From: Daucus carota subsp. sativus
Lineage: Eukaryota > Streptophyta > Magnoliopsida > Apiales > Apiaceae
Reading direction: 5' to 3'
Length of the DNA stretch: 64,000 nt
Assembly: GCF_001625215.2 (NCBI RefSeq)
Contig: NC_030383.2
Span: 1,810,779-1,874,778 of the forward strand
Notes under the pieces: model-generated
Seen by the model: only the letters and a program-made list of their open reading frames with translations
Told to the model about the DNA's origin: nothing
The model's database searches: none
Translations under genes and position numbers: made by a program
Shown here: positions 11,078 to 24,100 of the stretch, in pieces
Position numbering within the stretch: position 1 is the stretch's first letter
How the letters are laid out: every line of letters begins with the position of its first letter

Positions 11078-11400
11078 CAACTGCTATTTGCTTCATCAGT
11101 TGAAGGTTCTGTTTGCTTTCAACTGCTATTGACTTTATCAGTTGAATGCCTGGCTCATCAGTTGAATGAATTACAAACTCCATCCGTTGAATGCTGTTCC
11201 AGTCTTATCAGTTGAATTCCTCAGCATTATCCGTTGAACACTTTGTCTTCAGTTGAATGCTTGATTTTCATCAGTTGAAACATCATCCAGTCTTTATCAG
11301 TTGAACAGTTACATCTCATCAGTTGAATATCCTTCACTTAGATAAAATTACATGGCATTGGATATTTACAATTAGCCATCCTATTCTACCCATCCGTTGA
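11078..11400. promoter_or_regulatory. Cluster of 13 CNGTTG words in the LTR U3 region
   Basis: In about 320 bp there are ten CAGTTG/CAACTG words (near 11078, 11097, 11120, 11139, 11159, 11209, 11250, 11272, 11299, 11320) and three CCGTTG words (near 11183, 11231, 11395). Many have the wider form ATCAGTTGAA. CNGTTR is the classical plant MYB core and CAGTTG is also an E-box. The cluster sits upstream of the TATA-like box, where an enhancer belongs. Binding is inferred, not shown. Confidence 0.6.
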
Positions 11401-11512
11401 TAATTCCCAAAGACAAGAATTGTAACAATTACAACTGAAATTTGATAAAGATTCTAAGTAAGACATGTTACAAAAATGTTTATGTTATCATCAAAATTAT
11501 TGATTCCTAACA

Positions 11513-14255
11513 ATAAACATATATTCCAAATAACGAATCTTGCATACTTCAGGATGCAAGTTGGTAATAACTTCGTATACAATCATATTTTTTATAAAAT
11601 ATCTCACTGTTAAATAAAGGGAGATTTATAACTTATGTCATATCTTCATCTATTCATTCTCAAAGATGAAAAATCACAACTATATCTTTGTTGGTGATCA
11701 ATTTTGCCTTATAAGCATATAACATATGTACCACTGATAAGAAAAATCTACAGATTCTTCAACAAAAGTCCATAAAAAATATCAATTACTATTCGCGCCC
11801 TTATTAAATTGAGATGGCTTAGCTATTCAGGCCAAACTGTAAACTTATAAGCAAACTTCTGGTTTACTTCGAAATCAATTTCAATTATGCTCATTATAAA
11901 CAAGTGGAGAATCTTTCTCCAAGTTGCTGTTAGTGCACTGAATGCAATTCAATAGTTAAAGGCCCTTGATATCTCCATGCGATAAATTATATAAATTTCA
12001 TTCTTCAATCCGCTCGGGAGAGTATAATTGCATCAATGCTCTTCAAGAGTAAAATGTACTTGAGAGAGTACATAAAAATATATATGCTCTTCAAGAGCCT
12101 TATACATGCTCTTCAGGAGCCTTTATATCGCTATTCCGGAGCTTTATTCTTTCTCTTCCCAAGTCTTATATTTTCAAAAACTATAACGAGGCATCCTATA
12201 TAATTCTCCCTTTTGGATGACTCATTTTAAATGTGAAGTATTGATACTAGTCATCTTTATATCAATGGAGAGAAATATTTGTTATGCACATAATAAGAAT
12301 ATGACTTAAAGTATTTGTAATGTCATGACCATTGCTACTATCATGGTTGATATCCTCTGATTTTCCAAAACTGTCACATTATGGTATGATATCATTTGTT
12401 GTAATTCATAATCCTTTCATCAATAACTCAAATTTAGTAAACCACATTTAGTCACGATATCACCTCATGAATTTAACAACCCAAATATTTCATCAATTTC
12501 ATTATACTATATCTGTGGGACACAATATGATATTTATTTATTTAATTAAAATCTATTATATCCAAATATTATACTATTCTTTATTTAGAACTATCCTTCA
12601 TGGATATTATATCACTTAGGATAAACTCATAATTTGAATATTATATCATTCTTCTAGAATGTAATCAAGTGCTCAAACACATAATACTTATTCTATAAAC
12701 ATCGCTCAATGTCATTTTTATGAAAAAAATATGATCAGTATTCTTTGAAAATTTCACAAAATTAAAGAGCGTCAATGTGATAATAAAATAAAAGAATTTT
12801 ATTATAGAGGGACAACTTCTAGTTGTTATTTCGTGCAACTTCTGGTTGCTATCATTTACTATTATTCCAAAAAACATCATTAACCGGTAATTGTCGATTA
12901 TAACAAAGTCATTTAACCTAAGTAGTAAGAAACACATTACCAATGCTAATTTGAAATCAACTATAAGTTTAAAGGCACGTAGTGATATTGAAACTCTATC
13001 ATATACCAAGAATATCATATAAAGATTACAATGCCACTTATTAGGAGCATGTATATGTAATACACTCTAATTTGTGAGCAAGACAAATAGATAAAAGTGA
13101 AATAGTGTATGCACACATAAGTCATCAAATTTCAATCATAATACATGATGTTTTGCACTATCTGGAAGAAAGAAAAAAAATGTAGTGTTCTTATAAATGA
13201 ATGACTAAATGTGAACATGTAAAATCCTTTGTATCATATATTAATCGAGGATACATTAACAAGGACTACATATAAGGTTGCACATAAGTTACATAGATAA
13301 AAATGATAGATAACATTTGTCTTTCTCATACAAATATTAGTTATGCCACTAATTAAACTTAGTACCAGTTTAAACTCATATAAAAGTAGACAATGACTTG
13401 AGAAAATCAATTTTTTTTAGATTAGAGAGGAGCACATATGACTCATGACTTTTAAAAAAATATACAATCCAAATTTCTTAAATCCGATCTATTAAAATTG
13501 ATATAATGTATTTTACGAGAAAGAAAACACAAGTGAGAATCATCATATGAATAATTAAGCATATATTTCACGAGTAAAAGAAATGACTCACCATGATTTA
13601 TGTAAAATTTACACGTATGATCATCCAAAAATGTGAATAAAAAATATATAGCATGATCACTAAAAAAAAATATAACATACTGGCAAATATATATATATAT
13701 ATATATATAACAAGGAAGATATTAACCATATCCAAGTAAACAATTTGACATGTTAATACCCAATCAATCAATAATAACAAATATAAAGAGAGACAAGAAC
13801 ATATCAAGATCAAGCAAATATATGTTACTTTAACTAGATAGAAAACATATTAGAATACCTATTTTCGAAGTCATACCATGAATATGTACATGTGAATGAA
13901 TTCACAAACTTACATACATAATATCGAAAATATTAACCAATTAAAGTTGTAAGATGATAATCCCAAAAATATCTGAAATCTCTTAATTCTGATGCACAAC
14001 AAATTCAAGATAATAATTTTTTTTTGTTGAAATGCAAAATTTAACATAACTCAAATATAGATGTTAAGAATAACACTATAAAATGAAAAGAATGGTGAAA
14101 GGAGGCGTACCTTAAAATCTTACATTCTTGTAAGTTTAAGATTCCTTATGTCGAGAAAATTCTTTAGCTTGGATGAGATGTGGGAGATTGTTCCTTCCAA
14201 AGCTTTACGCAAACTAACCCCCCTTCAAATTTTCAAGCAACTCGTGCTGATAACG
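11513..14255 (-). mobile_element. Decayed internal region of an older copia-type element
   Basis: AT-rich sequence with only short ORFs. On the minus strand 14255-14241 reads CGTTATCAGCACGAG, a leader I associate with a common plant copia family, directly after a probable LTR. Near 12130-12010 the minus strand repeats GCTCCTGAAGAGCAT-like units that read APEEH/ALEEH/TLEEH, resembling the acidic repeat linker found before RT in that family. No intact domain survives. It also holds an (AT)n microsatellite at 13687-13708. The young Sirevirus-like element appears to have inserted into it at 11512/11513. Assignment is tentative. Confidence 0.4.
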
Positions 14256-14560
14256 TATTAGAAATATATTGTATATACTATATATAATATAAATATGGGA
14301 GAGAAGACATCACATGAGATTGTATTTCATTCAAGTGTATATCTTACAAGATGACTTGAGGCCTATTTATAGGCTCACTAGAACACACACAGAGAAACTC
14401 AAAAGCCAAAATACATGGATTTGAAAAGCCAAAAGCCAAGAGTTATGTCTTGGGAAAATCCATATTATAACAAAACTAAAAGTCAAAGGTCATGGAGAAA
14501 ACTAAAAGCTAAAAGTCATCCATCATTTCATTTCATATCACATTATAATTATTTTTGACA
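14256..14560 (-). repeat. Probable LTR (about 305 bp) of the decayed copia element
   Basis: Read on the minus strand it starts TGTCAAAAATAATTAT and ends TTTCTAATA, just before the leader CGTTATCAGCACGAG. A canonical end would be CA; here the plus strand shows TA where TG is expected, as from a TG-to-TA transition. No second copy was found in the window, so this is based on termini and position only. Confidence 0.45.
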
Positions 14561-16020
14561 GTCGTGTAGCAGTAAAAAAATAGTTATTTTAGACCATTTT
14601 CATTGTTGATGAAACTCGGTCACCAAATTCAAATTCAACTGAGCATTTTTTGTAATGACTCGGGTTTTTATTTATTATTTATTATTTTGTTGGTGATCTT
14701 AAAAAAAAGGGAAGGAATAAAATTTTATATTTTATTCCTGTTTGTTGGATTTTCAAAAATAATTATCTTAGTATATAATTAATTCTCGATCCAGTGAGAT
14801 GTTGGGAATTTGATTATTTGAGATATTATGTGGATAATATTTTGAGGTGCAACTATTTGAAATTTTATGCAATTTTCTGAGTTACTTCAATTATGTGATT
14901 GATTTAATTGGGGTACATGTTAAATGAGCAATCTTAATTGTTTATTTTCTGTCCGAGTGAGTAATTTAGAAATTGAGTTTATTTTTATAAATCAGAGATG
15001 TTCTTTGATTTAGAGATATCAGAAATCTGTGTTTACTTATATTACAAATTTTGTCTGAGCGGTTAAGTTAGAATTTAGATTTATTATAGTGTCTTCATTA
15101 AAATTGTTTTTAGTTTTTAAAAATCAAAATCTGTATTTAATTGTGCCAATATTTTATTCAAGTAAAAACTACCAAAATATTTCAGTTTTGGTATTTTAAT
15201 GTTTTGAATGATTTGAAAATATTCAAAAGTCTCGCGAATGATTATTTTAATTATTTGCAATTCAAAAAAAAAATCAATTATGGGCAATTAAATATAAAAT
15301 TTTCAAATGATTAAAAATAAAACTTTTACGTATTTTATTCATTCGGGATTTTTCAAGAATTGTAGTATATTTTGTTTTATTCTTGGAAAATATTTTTAGA
15401 CCCCTAAAATTTGTTTAGTAGTTTCATAGTATTAATAATTGGGGTATAAGCCTTATCAGTATATAAAAAATTCTTTTATTAAACTAGAGTTAGCAGCTGC
15501 GTTAACCCCGTGTGTACATCTCGTCTACTAATAATCAGATAGTATAACAGATAGTATAACAGATCAAAACAAAAGCTATTAAAACAGACACAAGTCTTAT
15601 ACACGCAGCCGCAGTTCGAAAGAATTGGGGAACTAGGGTTTCGGAACAGGGGTTTCAAAATCCATGCTTGAATCGCAGGTGAGGTCATGAATTATGTGTA
15701 ATATACAATTGTTATGCTTATCTGTGTATGTATATATGGCTGTGATTATGGTTGACTGCTTGAATCGGAGGCTGTTAATAGTGACGGAGGCTGGTGGGTT
15801 TCGTGGTTGTGATTGACGGCGAAGCCACCGTTGGTTGGTCTGGGTTTAAGTAGAAGGGAAGGAGTTGGTTTGATTGTTTTGTGGTGATCGGGGAACGGAC
15901 GGCTGGTGGTGGTCTGGATCGTGGCCGGCTGGGCACCGCCGCTACCACGCCAGGAAAGAGAAGCAGCGGCATAGCTGCACGCCGGACAGGCTACAGCCGC
16001 CATGGCTGCTGACCAGGCGA

Positions 16021-16049
16021 GGAGAGGGAGAGAGAGAGAGAGAGAGAGA
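16021..16049. repeat. (GA)n microsatellite within the solo LTR
   Basis: An almost pure run of GA dinucleotides next to the GC-rich island of the LTR. It explains the poly-Ser/Leu stretches of the spurious ORFs here. Confidence 0.9.
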
Positions 16050-18575
16050 TGCCTCGGTCGTGGTGGTGGGCGGTGGAGTCCACCGGAGATTTCTGCCGGA
16101 GGTGTGGCGGCAGGGAGACAGTTGATTTTGGGGAAAAACAAAAACAAACATTAATTATATTTTTATTATTTTTATTATTGTTATTGTTAATAAATGATAA
16201 CAATAATATTAATAATATTAATAAAATTAATATATATTTTTGATTGTTATATGTAGTTGCAAGGTGTATTATTATAATACGGTATGACGTGATTATAGTC
16301 ATAAATTGTTGTTCCCGATTCGTGTATCGGTTTATTAATGTTAGATATCATGTGTAGTTATACAGTCTGGCAAGTTAGACGACAAAAATTTGACTGTGTT
16401 AGACAAATTTTGTGTTGATTGTTGGGATTGCTTTATTACAAAGGAAGTGCTGTCCGAGTATTAATCTATTATTAAAAATTGGATTTAAATTGAGAACCAG
16501 ATTTAGATTATAATTCGGATTCTAATTAAGATTTGGACAGAGATTCTTGGATTACCGGTTATGATTATTTATAATTACTAAAGCATGTCAATCTCGTGAT
16601 ACGTGACAATGTGATTACATGTTTAAATTATGAATATTACGTGTATATAATAATTGAAAAATATTTATATACCAGGAAGGGTAGAATTAGGTTTCGGTTC
16701 GATTTCTTGATTTAGACGACAATCTGGTTTGTTCGTCAACTAAATTATTATTTGGTTATCATATATAGTCGGCTGACTCGTTTATGAAGGACGTTCAAGA
16801 ACAGTTGATTTGTGTTGTCCGATTGTGTTGAGCCAGATGCTAGATGCCAAAGCAATTTAGAGTTTTCGAGTAGCGTGACTGTGATGTCACTAGTTGTGCT
16901 ATCAGAGGCAAGTTTTCTAATTATGACTTGTTCTTATCACAAGTAATATTTTTGGTCTCTTCTATTTAAATATGGTCATTCATATTCATATTTTGTTATG
17001 ACCACTAGTATTGCATATCCTATATTTAAAAATACAATATTATTATTTATCTCTTGTAACTACTGCAAGTATTCTGTTCTACATCTCTTCATAAACAATC
17101 ATGTTTTATTTTCTTCACTCAATAAACATTTTGTGCTATTGCACACAAGCATTCTTGATCTTTTGAATGTTTTATAAAACTTTAGTTGTTTTCATTATCT
17201 TAAAAAGGTGAGCTAATTAAACTCTAAAATTATTTATCTAAAGATTTTCAATTACTCTCTCTCCTATATTTGAACATGTACTTTTCACGAGTATATTAGT
17301 TACATGAATTACATTACACAATTTTGAGGATGAAAGCGGTTTTACTTGAATCATTATTTTGACATGTGTACACTCAACATCATGTCTACAATATTTTATC
17401 AACTGTTGTTTTCTATAAATGTTTCCCCTGAAAAGAATTTTTATTTAAATATTCTGGAAATGCTGAACCGTTAATCTAACGGTTAGTATTATGATTTTGA
17501 TATAAAACAAGGTTGTCGATTATTTCGATACCTTGCTTATTTTGTGATTGGAAGTACCCTCGGGGACCGTACGCCGGTCCAGTTACAATTAAGGCCATTG
17601 TGTGCCTTGGATCCCTTAAAATTTGGTGACATGCTTCGTGCATGATCCGGTGCTATCTCGCGACTGATCATCGGCTATAGCATAGCGTTAAATTATTCCA
17701 ATCCCTAAAAATGTTGTGGAAGGTTTATATATTAATGCTACTCTTTATTAGCATTAAGTTTCAGAAAAGTTTTATAAATTAAATTCGAAGTTCATATTGT
17801 CGCTGAAGCATTTGTTGCTCAGTGATAGTTAGAGCCAAGAATGAATTGAGATCTTCTTATTTATTCAACTCATCATTGTCATGTTGGTTTAGCAACTAAA
17901 TATATGGAAATTTAGTCGATAATGATGGACACTGAATATTTAGGGATTTCTTGAACCGTGGTTTATGAACAGTTGATTATCAAAAGTTATTTTGAACTTC
18001 TCAAATGAATAATTTTTGAAGTTCTTGCAAAGGTATTATTTTATGAGATTTGCTGCAATGCAAATCAAAATGGTTTTACAGATTTTGAAGTGAATCAATT
18101 ATTTGATTCAAAATGTTTCTCATAGTTAGAAACTCTCTCTCCAGTTTGGAATTGGATTACAAATGTTTTTAGTAGAAATCCATTACCTATTGGATTGGAA
18201 AATTCCCCGCATATTATGGATTTATCTTATTATGCTTCTAAAACTTATCTTGCTGAGCCTTTCGCTCACCCTTGCTATTATTTCTAACGCTTTCAGTTAG
18301 AGATTAAGATGATTCGATTGTTGAGCTGCGCGTAAGATTGATGATATGCGAAATTGCCAGTGAGATGTCTGCAAGAATAATTCCGGTTAGAATTGAATTA
18401 TTTCAGTTTAGTTGTATAATAGATTTATTTATTTGGTTATCAGTTACTCTTCTTATCGAGGTTTAACTGATAATGTAGTTTAAGTTGTCATAAGATTTGA
18501 AATTTTGGTTTCTGATTTCAGTGCTGTAACCTATTAGCGATCCTGTTTTTAGGGGGTCAAAGTGATTTTGATTTA

Positions 18576-18629
18576 AATATCTTTTAAAATTTCCAGATTT
18601 TTAATATCTTTTAAAATTTCCAGATTTTT
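18576..18629. repeat. 27-bp tandem duplication near the 5' end of the solo LTR
   Basis: Two perfect adjacent copies (18576-18602 and 18603-18629) of a 27-bp unit beginning AATATCTTTTAAAATTTCC. Confidence 0.9.
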
Positions 18630-18725
18630 AATTATCTGTTTTACCTTCTTCCGCAAAATATAGGTTTTTAAATGATTTTATTTTAGTGGCACCAAATCCA
18701 GACCCCGGATTTTGGGGATGTTACA

Positions 18726-19260
18726 TTTTTTACACCGGCTTTATGTAATAAAATCCTGATCTAATAAGATGCTTTTCCTGCAGTGATTTGGGAATAAAAG
18801 TAGTAGTATGCAATGCCAATATCGAACAATAGCATACGTACTGTTAAGAAACACAGCGGCCGATAAACTTCATTAATTCATATAACAGCGAAAATATCAA
18901 TATCTTTATTTGTTTGTCTAGTGAGCACGCACTAAGAATAAAATTCTATACATTTAGCTCATTTTAATTAGTGTGTTTGTCCACCATTATTAAAAAGTAA
19001 GAGCAAATCAAAATGAGTGAAATGCATAGAACTTGATATTTAGCATCTATGCCCATGGGCAAATCATAAAAAAAAACGTATCTTTATTATTAGTTTCTTC
19101 TTTGTCTACACTTGACATAATCTGAAATATATACACAATCATCACAAATATATTAATCTATTGTTTTCAAGGTCTGCTGTATTGAAAAATATAAATTTAA
19201 CCGAGAGTGCTGCAGAATTAAGAATGGGAATTTTTAGAGTTCGCCCACAATAGCGAAGAG
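18726..19260. other. Intergenic sequence, nothing recognised
   Basis: AT-rich DNA between the solo LTR and the hAT element. No convincing ORF or repeat structure seen. Confidence 0.5.
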
Positions 19261-20087
19261 CAGGGCCGGCTCAATCAAATTTGGGGCCCTAAGCAAAATC
19301 TGAAAATGAGGCCCATACATATTTATATATAATTTTTTTGGTGTAATATAAATTTATTATTATAAAATCCTTACCTCAATGTTGGATGTTGAATGATGAA
19401 GATGAGAAAGGTACCAAAAAGGATTACAACTGTTTAGTATCTTACATATGAACTGATGCACACAGTGAAAACTAAAAAGACAAACTGAAAGAGTAATTTT
19501 TTATTCTTAATATTTTATCATTTATATAAACAAAGAAAAAAAAACTAAGTAATTTTAATATTGATAATTAACATTTACTTTAATAAACTTGATATTACAT
19601 TTAACTAGCAAAATTATTTATGACACATACTTGTCTTTAGACTTCTTTTACGTCTGTTACTATTATTTTTTGTATTTGATTCTATACATTTTGTACATGA
19701 AATATATTGATAAATGGAATAATATTTTCATCACAATTATCCGTGATATATATTTTAATTTTTTTGAACAAATATTTATATAAATATGATAAATTTTATT
19801 TATAGAAACATGATAAAATAATTTATATTTCAAAAATATTTCAATTAAATGATAAATAATTTAATTATTCTAATTTTTAAATAATAATTCATTTTATATT
19901 ATTAATTAAATGTATTAAAGAAATTAGAATTGTTTGATAAAATTTTGTTTTCAATAAATTTTTTATTAAAACAAATATTAATATTTGTGTATACATATAT
20001 ATAAAGGGATTTTAAATTTTTGGGGCCCTTTTTGGTTTGGGGGCCCTAAGCAACTGCTTAGTTTGCTTTAAGGTAGAGCCGGCCCTG
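19261..20087. mobile_element. Non-autonomous hAT element, 827 bp
   Basis: Begins CAGGGCCGGCTC and ends with its inverted complement GAGCCGGCCCTG, a typical hAT terminus. Subterminal GGGGCCCTAAGCAA segments also mirror each other. A perfect 8-bp target duplication GCGAAGAG flanks it (19253-19260 and 20088-20095). The interior is AT-rich with no transposase, so mobility would need a transposase in trans. Confidence 0.93.
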
Positions 20088-20095
20088 GCGAAGAG

Positions 20096-21198
20096 CTTCT
20101 ATCTAGTCTTTGTAATCATGATCTTGCTCACTAGTTCACAGATCAGAGTCCAATGTCGAGCGATGAGATCAACCAGGTCAAGAAGCTGGCTCGCTTGGCA
20201 TGACTCGGTACACTAGTGTAGCTTTCCATGATACCTTGAGTACTATCTAGTGTTTTTTTTTTATATAATTTGGGGTTTCTAACATGTTGGGTTTATAAGA
20301 AATGGACATGCTAGCTGGTTTAAGTTATTAGCAGCTGAATATTGTGCAGAGTCTGCAAATATTTTTGGTCTTTTCTTAGTAAATTGATCTTTAAATCATG
20401 GCAGGTTCTATAACATTACATGACTGGTCTCCTTCATTATAGTTCATGTTTAATTTTTCAATTCTTTACATTTCAAGACTTTCTGAACGTAGCAAACATT
20501 TGTATCATAAAAATAATCTCACCTACAATTTTTATCCCCTTCAAAAAAGTTATCAATTAAATTATGGGATTCCTCCACTTTATCAGGTTTCTTTTATTTT
20601 TTTTGCATTATTTTATCTATTTTCCTTTAATTTCTTGTCCTATTCCGATTAATATACAAAATTGGACGGGACTAAAGGAATATATAAAAAAAATATATAG
20701 TATGATAGTTGTACTTTATTGTTTTCAACCCTTTGTTATGTCATTTAGAAATCATTCCCCTATCAATATCATCAGACCTGGATAAATGATCCCATACATG
20801 ATTTCCTGTTTTTGACCTCCAAATTACGGATTCCAGTTGTCCATTTCCTAGTTCGCACATGTCTCTATAATAATTTTAAAATTCTCTCTCAATTTTAAAA
20901 ATCTCTCAATATAATCATGATATTATTCACTGGTTCAGAACTTAGCATTGTCGACTCTAGCCTTTCAATCACTTGATATGAATGGGTGTGTCTTATATAT
21001 TCTTTTTAAACTAGTGTAATTCATGATTTGAACTTCTGTCGAATCATAATTCAAGAATAGAGCAAGTTTATTACTATACAGTAGTAATCTATAGAATTAT
21101 TGAAGAACTCGTACAACCCTGTAAATACAGTTTATTGTTTAAAAGGAAATGCCGCATCCTCTGCTCGTCCTCCAGCCATGTGTGATTACTCTCATCAG
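20096..21198. other. Intergenic sequence downstream of the NLR gene
   Basis: AT-rich with only short spurious ORFs. A 16-codon ORF at 20153-20203 (MSSDEINQVKKLARLA) has coding-like codons but no continuation. The 3' UTR of the NLR gene must lie in the right part. Confidence 0.5.
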
Positions 21199-24100
21199 TC
21201 AAGCCCATGTATTTGTTTGATGTGTTGGATTTTGGACCATTCCGCCCCACTTCCCTTCTTGTATCACACTCTTGGCAAACACCACATAGTTCGGACACCT
21301 CGAAATAATAAGATGTTTTAGAGCATCCGACCCATTGACAACATTAATAGTATTCAGCTCTGGCAAATCACAAGCACTTAAACCCCTTAAACCTGCGCCA
21401 AGTGTCAAGTATGTCAATCCCTCTAAATTTCTTACACTCAAATTTTTGAAAGACACAGAATTGTTTATCAAGAGCTCGGCCATTATGCAGTTCATACTTG
21501 AAGAAGAAGAGGAGGAGGAGCATCCTACTCCGCCACTGATATTATACAGTTTTAGATCTGTGAGACCGCATGCCTGTTTGCTCATTGATTCCAGTAGCTT
21601 GCTGCTGCCCAAGTATTTGATAGACAATGTCTTCAACAACGGATAACAACTACTCGGTAACCTTCTCAACTTTGAACATCTCCAAATACTTAACTTCTCG
21701 AGTTGAGGAAACACTAGCACATTATTTGGCTCTTCATCGCTTGCATCCATAGCTGGGTCTAGCCATTCTTCTAGCTTTGGCAAATGCCATAAATCTAGTC
21801 TTCTCAATGACGGATACAATGTTGCAACTGTTTCTTCTGCTCTATTTTCACCACTAATGCTACCTTGACTTCCGCATAAATGGCTGCTTATAACCTTGAT
21901 GTTATCCATCCCGTATATATCAATCACCCTCAATTTAGGAAGATGACCCAGCTGGGGAAACTCTTCACATCGTTTGCAATTTTCCAATGTGATAACTTTT
22001 AAGTTTGTCATGAATGTAATCCATGTTGCAAACTTCTTTCCCATAAAGTTCTCGACAGTCAATTCTTTTAGATTTGTGTGAGGTTTTAATCCTTCCATCA
22101 CATCCTCATCGTTGTATTCTTTTTCTTCCATCACATCTTCATTCTTTCTCCAGACTAACTTTAAATGCTTAATATTCGATTTTGTATGCAAACTCGCCTT
22201 ACTGGCTTCTTCCATATTCTCTACATCACCAAGGCCATACAGACTCAAAGTACCTTGAAGATTTTTCAAACTTCCCAGTTGTCCAATAAAACATTGATGA
22301 TCTCTACTCACAACAAAATGAGGCAGCGTTTGAAGACAACTTAACCTCTCTATCCCAGAAAACATGTCTGATCTCTTAAAGACAGAGTAATTACGAGCGA
22401 CCAGAATATGTCTTAAATTGATTAAGTTGCAAATCTTTCTTGGAAGCTGTGTTGCACTCTGAACGCTCAATGTCTGCAAGTTGTAGAGTCTCGCAATGTA
22501 ATCCGGTAATTTATACATACTGTCACATCTGGAGATATCCAAATACTTAAGATACTTCAGATTGCTCAATGAACTTGGCAACTCAGCATCTCCATAGCTT
22601 TCTTCGAGAACCAAACCAATCAAGTGACTGGGGTAAGGCACCAAGTCCCTTACGATGCAAGCCTCTGCGTATAATACTTGTACTTTCTCAAAATTTCTCT
22701 GAAGAATGGGCGGCTTAATATTTGAAACCCCTTCATCGACCCTCACATATATGGCCTTGGAAATATCGTTTAACTCATGATCATCAGCCTTCACAGTTAC
22801 TGAATGATGTTTAGATATATCCAGTGCTAGATCGTGCACCAGATCATGCATCTTGTAAGAAATTATGTGGCCACCATATCTTTCTCCATCTTGTAACAAA
22901 CAATTCCACAACAAAATGTTAAAGTATTCGCTCCCTATATCTTCCATCAGCTTATTGCTACCTTTAGGGGGCAAAAGGAATCCTAATGCCATCCATATAC
23001 GTACCATTTCATCTTTCATGATACGAGAATCCTTTGGCAAAATTGAACAATATGCAAAGCATTTCTTTAGAGAAGAATGAGGTAGATTATCATAAGACAA
23101 CCTCAAGGAAGACAATACACCATCCAAATTCCACCTTGGACTATTTTGAATCTGAACCCACTCTTGCTCAGACTTCTTTGAGCGTAGTAATCCCCCTAGT
23201 GTCTTTATTGCCAAAGGCAGGCCACTACACCTTTCCACCATTCTTCTTCCCATGGCCACAAATTTCGCCGTCTCTAAAACTCCTCCTTGTGAAAATGCTC
23301 TTCGCTTGAACAATTTCCAACTATCTTGTTCCGATAGTTTCTCCACCCTATGAGTAATAACACATTGCATGACATCAACGGCTTTCTGTTTACGAGTCGT
23401 AACCAAAATCTTGCTTCCACTCGCCCCACCAACTCCGAGCAAGGAATTCCTTAAGTTATCCCACTCCTCTGGTCTATCATTCCAGACATCATCTAAGACG
23501 AGTAAAAACTTTACACCCCGTAGAGAGCTTTGAAGTTTGTTAATGAGTCCTTCTGTATTTTCCAACACGGAAGCAGTTGAGGTGAGTGAGACTACCATTT
23601 GATTCAAAATTTTCATGAAATCAAAATCATCTGATACAGTGACCCACATCCTCTTCTTGAACGTATCGGTTACAACATCTTTATTGTAAACCATACGAGC
23701 AAGAGTTGTTTTGCCTTGACCTCCCAACCCCATAACAGCAATGACTGGTAAATCCTCCGCATAATTTGTGCACACTGTTTGGACTAAAAATGATATATCA
23801 TCATCTCTTCCAACTATCAGTGACTGGTCTTCACAGGGGGGAGTATTGCTGATTTCCCTGGGCTGCACAGTAGTAGTTAGTTGCACCACAGGCTGAAGCC
23901 CGAGATCTCTAGCCCTTTTAAAAATTTTGTTGAAAGAAGTATGGATAGACTTGATCTTATGAGCAACCTTGAGACGATAAAGTATGCTATTCTTAGTAGA
24001 AAAAAAATGCCTCAACGTACTCCGATTTTCAACCTTTCGCCGAGTGACTTCATAAGCAAGTTGATCCATAAAAGCATCAGCTACACGAGCAACATCCTCC

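Larger units (their letters stand above)
1..11512 (-). mobile_element. Sirevirus-like Ty1/copia LTR retrotransposon, 5' LTR plus internal region (3' end beyond window)
   Basis: Read on the minus strand the order is 5' LTR (11512-10533), tRNA-iMet primer binding site, gag, pol (protease, integrase, RT, RNase H) and a third large ORF after pol. The protease-integrase-RT order is that of Ty1/copia. A very long Gag with two zinc knuckles and a large ORF downstream of RNase H are features of the Sirevirus (SIRE/Maximus) lineage. All three ORFs are free of internal stops, so the insertion looks young and possibly autonomous. The polypurine tract and 3' LTR would lie left of base 1, so LTR divergence and the target duplication cannot be checked here. 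The base pairs next to the LTR (11513-11517, ATAAA) are the candidate right copy of the duplication. Confidence 0.93.
10533..11512 (-). repeat. 5' LTR of the copia element, 980 bp
   Basis: The segment begins TGTTATTTTAC and ends CCTAACA on the plus strand, giving the canonical 5'-TG...CA-3' ends on both strands. One boundary is fixed by the adjacent primer binding site. The opposite end, read on the minus strand, begins TGTTAGGAATCAATA. The U3 part (higher coordinates) is loaded with CAGTTG/CAACTG/CCGTTG words upstream of a TATA-like box. The partner LTR is outside the window. Confidence 0.9.
14651..18725 (-). mobile_element. Solo LTR of a Tekay/Del-like Ty3/gypsy element, 4075 bp
   Basis: The minus strand begins TGTAACATCCCCAAAATCCG, a start I know from Tekay/Del chromovirus LTRs, and ends AACCCGAGTCATTACA, so the segment has TG...CA termini. 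It is flanked on both sides by TTTTT (14646-14650 and 18726-18730), the expected 5-bp target duplication. No primer binding site, polypurine tract or coding domain is inside, so it is a solo LTR left by LTR-LTR recombination. A GC-rich island near 15770-16130 yields several short ORFs on both strands that I regard as noncoding. Confidence 0.82.

Noticed and set aside
12038-12140. Cluster of TGCTCTTCAAGAGC palindromes as a regulatory array
   Set aside because: Read on the minus strand they fit the APEEH-like peptide repeats of a decayed copia pol better.
15746-16302. Several 60-130-codon ORFs on both strands, including a Pro/Ser-rich one
   Set aside because: They sit in the GC-rich island and GA tract of the solo LTR, overlap each other in several frames and show no domain.
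20153-20203. MSSDEINQVKKLARLA, reminiscent of the start of GatC (amidotransferase subunit C)
   Set aside because: Only 16 codons, with no continuation or splice site; similarity too short to claim.
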